From CALOCY01 sp942491975 (GTDB lineage: Bacteria > Bacteroidota > Bacteroidia > Bacteroidales > Prolixibacteraceae), in NCBI GenBank assembly GCA_942491975.1, contig CALOCY010000004.1, positions 2,542,001 to 2,606,000 on the forward strand: 64,000 nt of DNA. Reading direction: 5' to 3'. Both the position numbers and the translations under genes were made by a program. Shown piece by piece: positions 62,251 through 64,000 of the stretch. The first letter of the stretch is position 1. Every line of letters starts with the position of its first letter. The notes beneath the pieces were generated by a model. That model was given only the letters and a program-made list of their open reading frames with translations, had not been told where the DNA came from and made no database searches.

Positions 62251-63870
62251 ATGGGTTCTGCGAAACTATGTCCGGAAACGCCGAGGCAAAAAATGATCAA
62301 TATGATGTACATTGTGCTGACAGCAATGCTGGCACTCAATGTGGCAACAGAAGTACTTGATGCATTTAAAATAGTGGACATAAGCCTGCAACAAACCCAT
62401 AAAAACTTTGAACTAAAAAATGCACAAATCTATAGTGCCTTTGATAAGGCCCACAGATTGAATCCACAAAAAGTGGGACCATGGAAAGAGAAAGCGGATG
62501 CAGTAAAAAGTCAAAGTGAAGAACTGATTACCTATATACAGGATCTTAAGGTGCAGTTGGTTGAAAGGAGTGGCGTACGTGTTATAAGTGCGGCAGAAGG
62601 GACGGAGCTTACTGAAGAAGATACCTGGATTATAGGAACCAATGGTGATACATTAAAAATCCGTCGTCCTGATGATTTGAACTCCCCTTCGGAGATGATG
62701 ATCAGGGAAAAAGACGGGGAAAAGCTGAAAGAGCAGATTATCGGGTATCGCAATGCCCTTTTATCCTATATCAATGAACAAAACGTTGCATTACGGGGTG
62801 CTATAGAGAGCGATCTTGACACATCCGATCCAAAAATTAATTTTAAAGAAGGAGGAGATACGCAGACGTGGGAAACACAGCATTTTGAAAACAAGCCACT
62901 GATTGCAATCATTACACTGTTGTCAAAAATGCAAATTGATATACGGAATGCCGAGGGCAATACGGCAAACTATCTCTATGGTCAGATTGATGCCAGTTCG
63001 TTTAAATTTAGTACACTTGAGCCCCAGGTAATTGCAAAATCAAATTACGTGCTCAAAGGAGATGTTTACGAAGCACGTATCTTTCTTTCGGCAGTTGATA
63101 AAACACAAAAACCCGAAATATTCATAGGGAGACGTAAAATTCCCATTATTGACGGGCAGGGAGTATATACAGTCCCTGCAGAGAACGCCGGACAAATTGA
63201 ATGGGAAGGGGTGATAAGATATCCTGATCCATTGGGGGGAACAACCCAATACCCGATCAGTTCAACATATGAAGTAGCAGAACCCAGCTTTTCGGTTTCA
63301 CCTACCAAAATGAATGTTTTTTACTTGGGTGTGCCCAATCCGATCAATGTATCGGCAGCCGGGGTTCCCATGAGCAATATTCGGGTAGAGATGAGTAATG
63401 GCACCGTTGAATTTACGGAAAATGGATTTGTCGCCAGCCCTAAAGCAGAAGATATTAACGGACGTAAAACCAAGGTATCGGTTTTTGCAACCACTGATAA
63501 TGAAGAACGTAAATTGGGTGACGCTATTTTCCGTGTAAAACGGGTTCCTGACCCGGTAGCAACTATTGCAGGTAAGAAAGGGGGGAATATTCGGAAAGAA
63601 GATTTATTGGTTGAAGATGGCGTAGCAGCAGTTCTTGAAGGATTTGACTTTGACATGCGGTTTGTGGTCACGCAGTTTACCCTAACCATTGCCGGTGGTG
63701 GCGGATTTGTCAATTCATGGAAATCCAACTCCAACCGGTTTACGCAAGATCAAAAAGGCCAAATCAAAAGATTAGGGCCAGGAAGTTTAATTTATATTGA
63801 AAATATTCAGGCAAAAGGTGATGATGGAACAACACGCGACATTACGCCTATAACCTTTAGAATAAGATAG
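62251..63870 (+). CDS. gldM: Type IX secretion motor protein GldM (PorM)
   Basis: 539 residues. N-terminal RQKMINMMYIVLTAMLALNV membrane helix, then a long periplasmic part of consecutive beta domains ending TRDITPITFRIR. GldM dimers span the periplasm and contact the GldK/GldN ring. Length normal. It is coupled to gldN by a 2-bp gap. Confidence 0.96.
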   Translation: MGSAKLCPETPRQKMINMMYIVLTAMLALNVATEVLDAFKIVDISLQQTHKNFELKNAQIYSAFDKAHRLNPQKVGPWKEKADAVKSQSEELITYIQDLKVQLVERSGVRVISAAEGTELTEEDTWIIGTNGDTLKIRRPDDLNSPSEMMIREKDGEKLKEQIIGYRNALLSYINEQNVALRGAIESDLDTSDPKINFKEGGDTQTWETQHFENKPLIAIITLLSKMQIDIRNAEGNTANYLYGQIDASSFKFSTLEPQVIAKSNYVLKGDVYEARIFLSAVDKTQKPEIFIGRRKIPIIDGQGVYTVPAENAGQIEWEGVIRYPDPLGGTTQYPISSTYEVAEPSFSVSPTKMNVFYLGVPNPINVSAAGVPMSNIRVEMSNGTVEFTENGFVASPKAEDINGRKTKVSVFATTDNEERKLGDAIFRVKRVPDPVATIAGKKGGNIRKEDLLVEDGVAAVLEGFDFDMRFVVTQFTLTIAGGGGFVNSWKSNSNRFTQDQKGQIKRLGPGSLIYIENIQAKGDDGTTRDITPITFRIR

Positions 63871-63872
63871 TT

Positions 63873-64000
63873 ATGAAAAGATCAATTGTTTTAGTTGTAG
63901 TGTTTTTGACGGTCGGGGCATTTGTAAACACCAATGCACAGGTATTTAACCGTATTATCAAGCGGGAAGATATGCTTAACCGGAAACCTGTACCCCTTCA
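63873..64000 (+). CDS. gldN: Type IX secretion protein GldN (PorN), truncated by the window edge
   Basis: The first 42 codons are visible: a signal peptide (KRSIVLVVVFLTVGAFVNT, cleavage near NAQ) then VFNRIIKREDMLNRKPVPL, the usual start of mature GldN. The gene begins 2 bp after the gldM stop. Identity rests on position and this short match. Confidence 0.88.
   Translation, partial: MKRSIVLVVVFLTVGAFVNTNAQVFNRIIKREDMLNRKPVPL

Overview
The window looks like a chromosome segment of a Bacteroidota bacterium, most likely of the Bacteroidales/Marinilabiliales side. The evidence is the type IX secretion/gliding core at the right end (porP/sprF, gldK, gldL, gldM and the start of gldN), several Bacteroidota-only families (DUF4837, DUF4270, DUF4296, rhomboid pairs, a stand-alone GT5 glycogen synthase next to panCD), the scarcity of Shine-Dalgarno sequences, and many sites matching the Bacteroidota promoter -7 box TAnnTTTG. 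Most of the window is ordinary core genome. All product calls come from reading motifs in the sequence; no database search was run.

Layout. 0-6.3 kb: an incomplete gene at the left edge, mqnC (futalosine menaquinone pathway), a DUF4837 lipoprotein, tatA, and the envelope/isoprenoid run M23 peptidase - dxr - rseP. 6.4-8.5 kb: an initiator tRNA-Met with promoter and terminator, then an accessory patch with an IS200/RAYT-type Y1 transposase, five composite three-hairpin REP-like units (one partial) and a small membrane protein. 8.4-12.5 kb: preQ0 operon queC-queD-queE, a 0.7 kb intergenic region carrying a duplicated structured element, then tsaE-ald. 12.6-16.4 kb: gcvH, mntP, a small helical protein and a large Ig-like lipoprotein. 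16.5-17.2 kb: remnants of an IS982-type and an IS256-type insertion sequence beside an orphan PadR regulator. 17.7-25.3 kb: metF, metH, cysS and an alkaline phosphatase. 25.4-30.8 kb: an AlbA_2 protein, yjjX, a CDF transporter, a small secreted protein, greA-HIT, and a Rieske-like lipoprotein. 30.8-39.8 kb: two tandem rhomboid proteases, mutL, an ion channel with a zinc ribbon, comM/yifB, a DUF4270 lipoprotein and a GT5 glycogen synthase.

39.9-45.6 kb is a plus-strand run: panC-panD, rfaE2-radA, then a DUF4296 lipoprotein, an amidohydrolase and a radical SAM protein. 45.6-49.2 kb holds a DUF2147 protein, a PLP-dependent cysteine synthase homologue with a Cys-rich tail, an AraC/GyrI-like regulator and comF. 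49.2-55 kb is a minus-strand run: PBP1A, dcd, yidD and the zinc importer znuA-znuC-znuB. 55.2-64 kb: topA, an arginase-fold protein that has lost several metal ligands, and the T9SS operon, which runs off the right edge inside gldN.

The most noteworthy structures are the transposase/REP composite array at 6.6-8.4 kb, the ligand-depleted arginase-like gene between topA and the T9SS operon, the Rieske-like lipoprotein whose His ligands are replaced, and the duplicated hairpin element upstream of queC.
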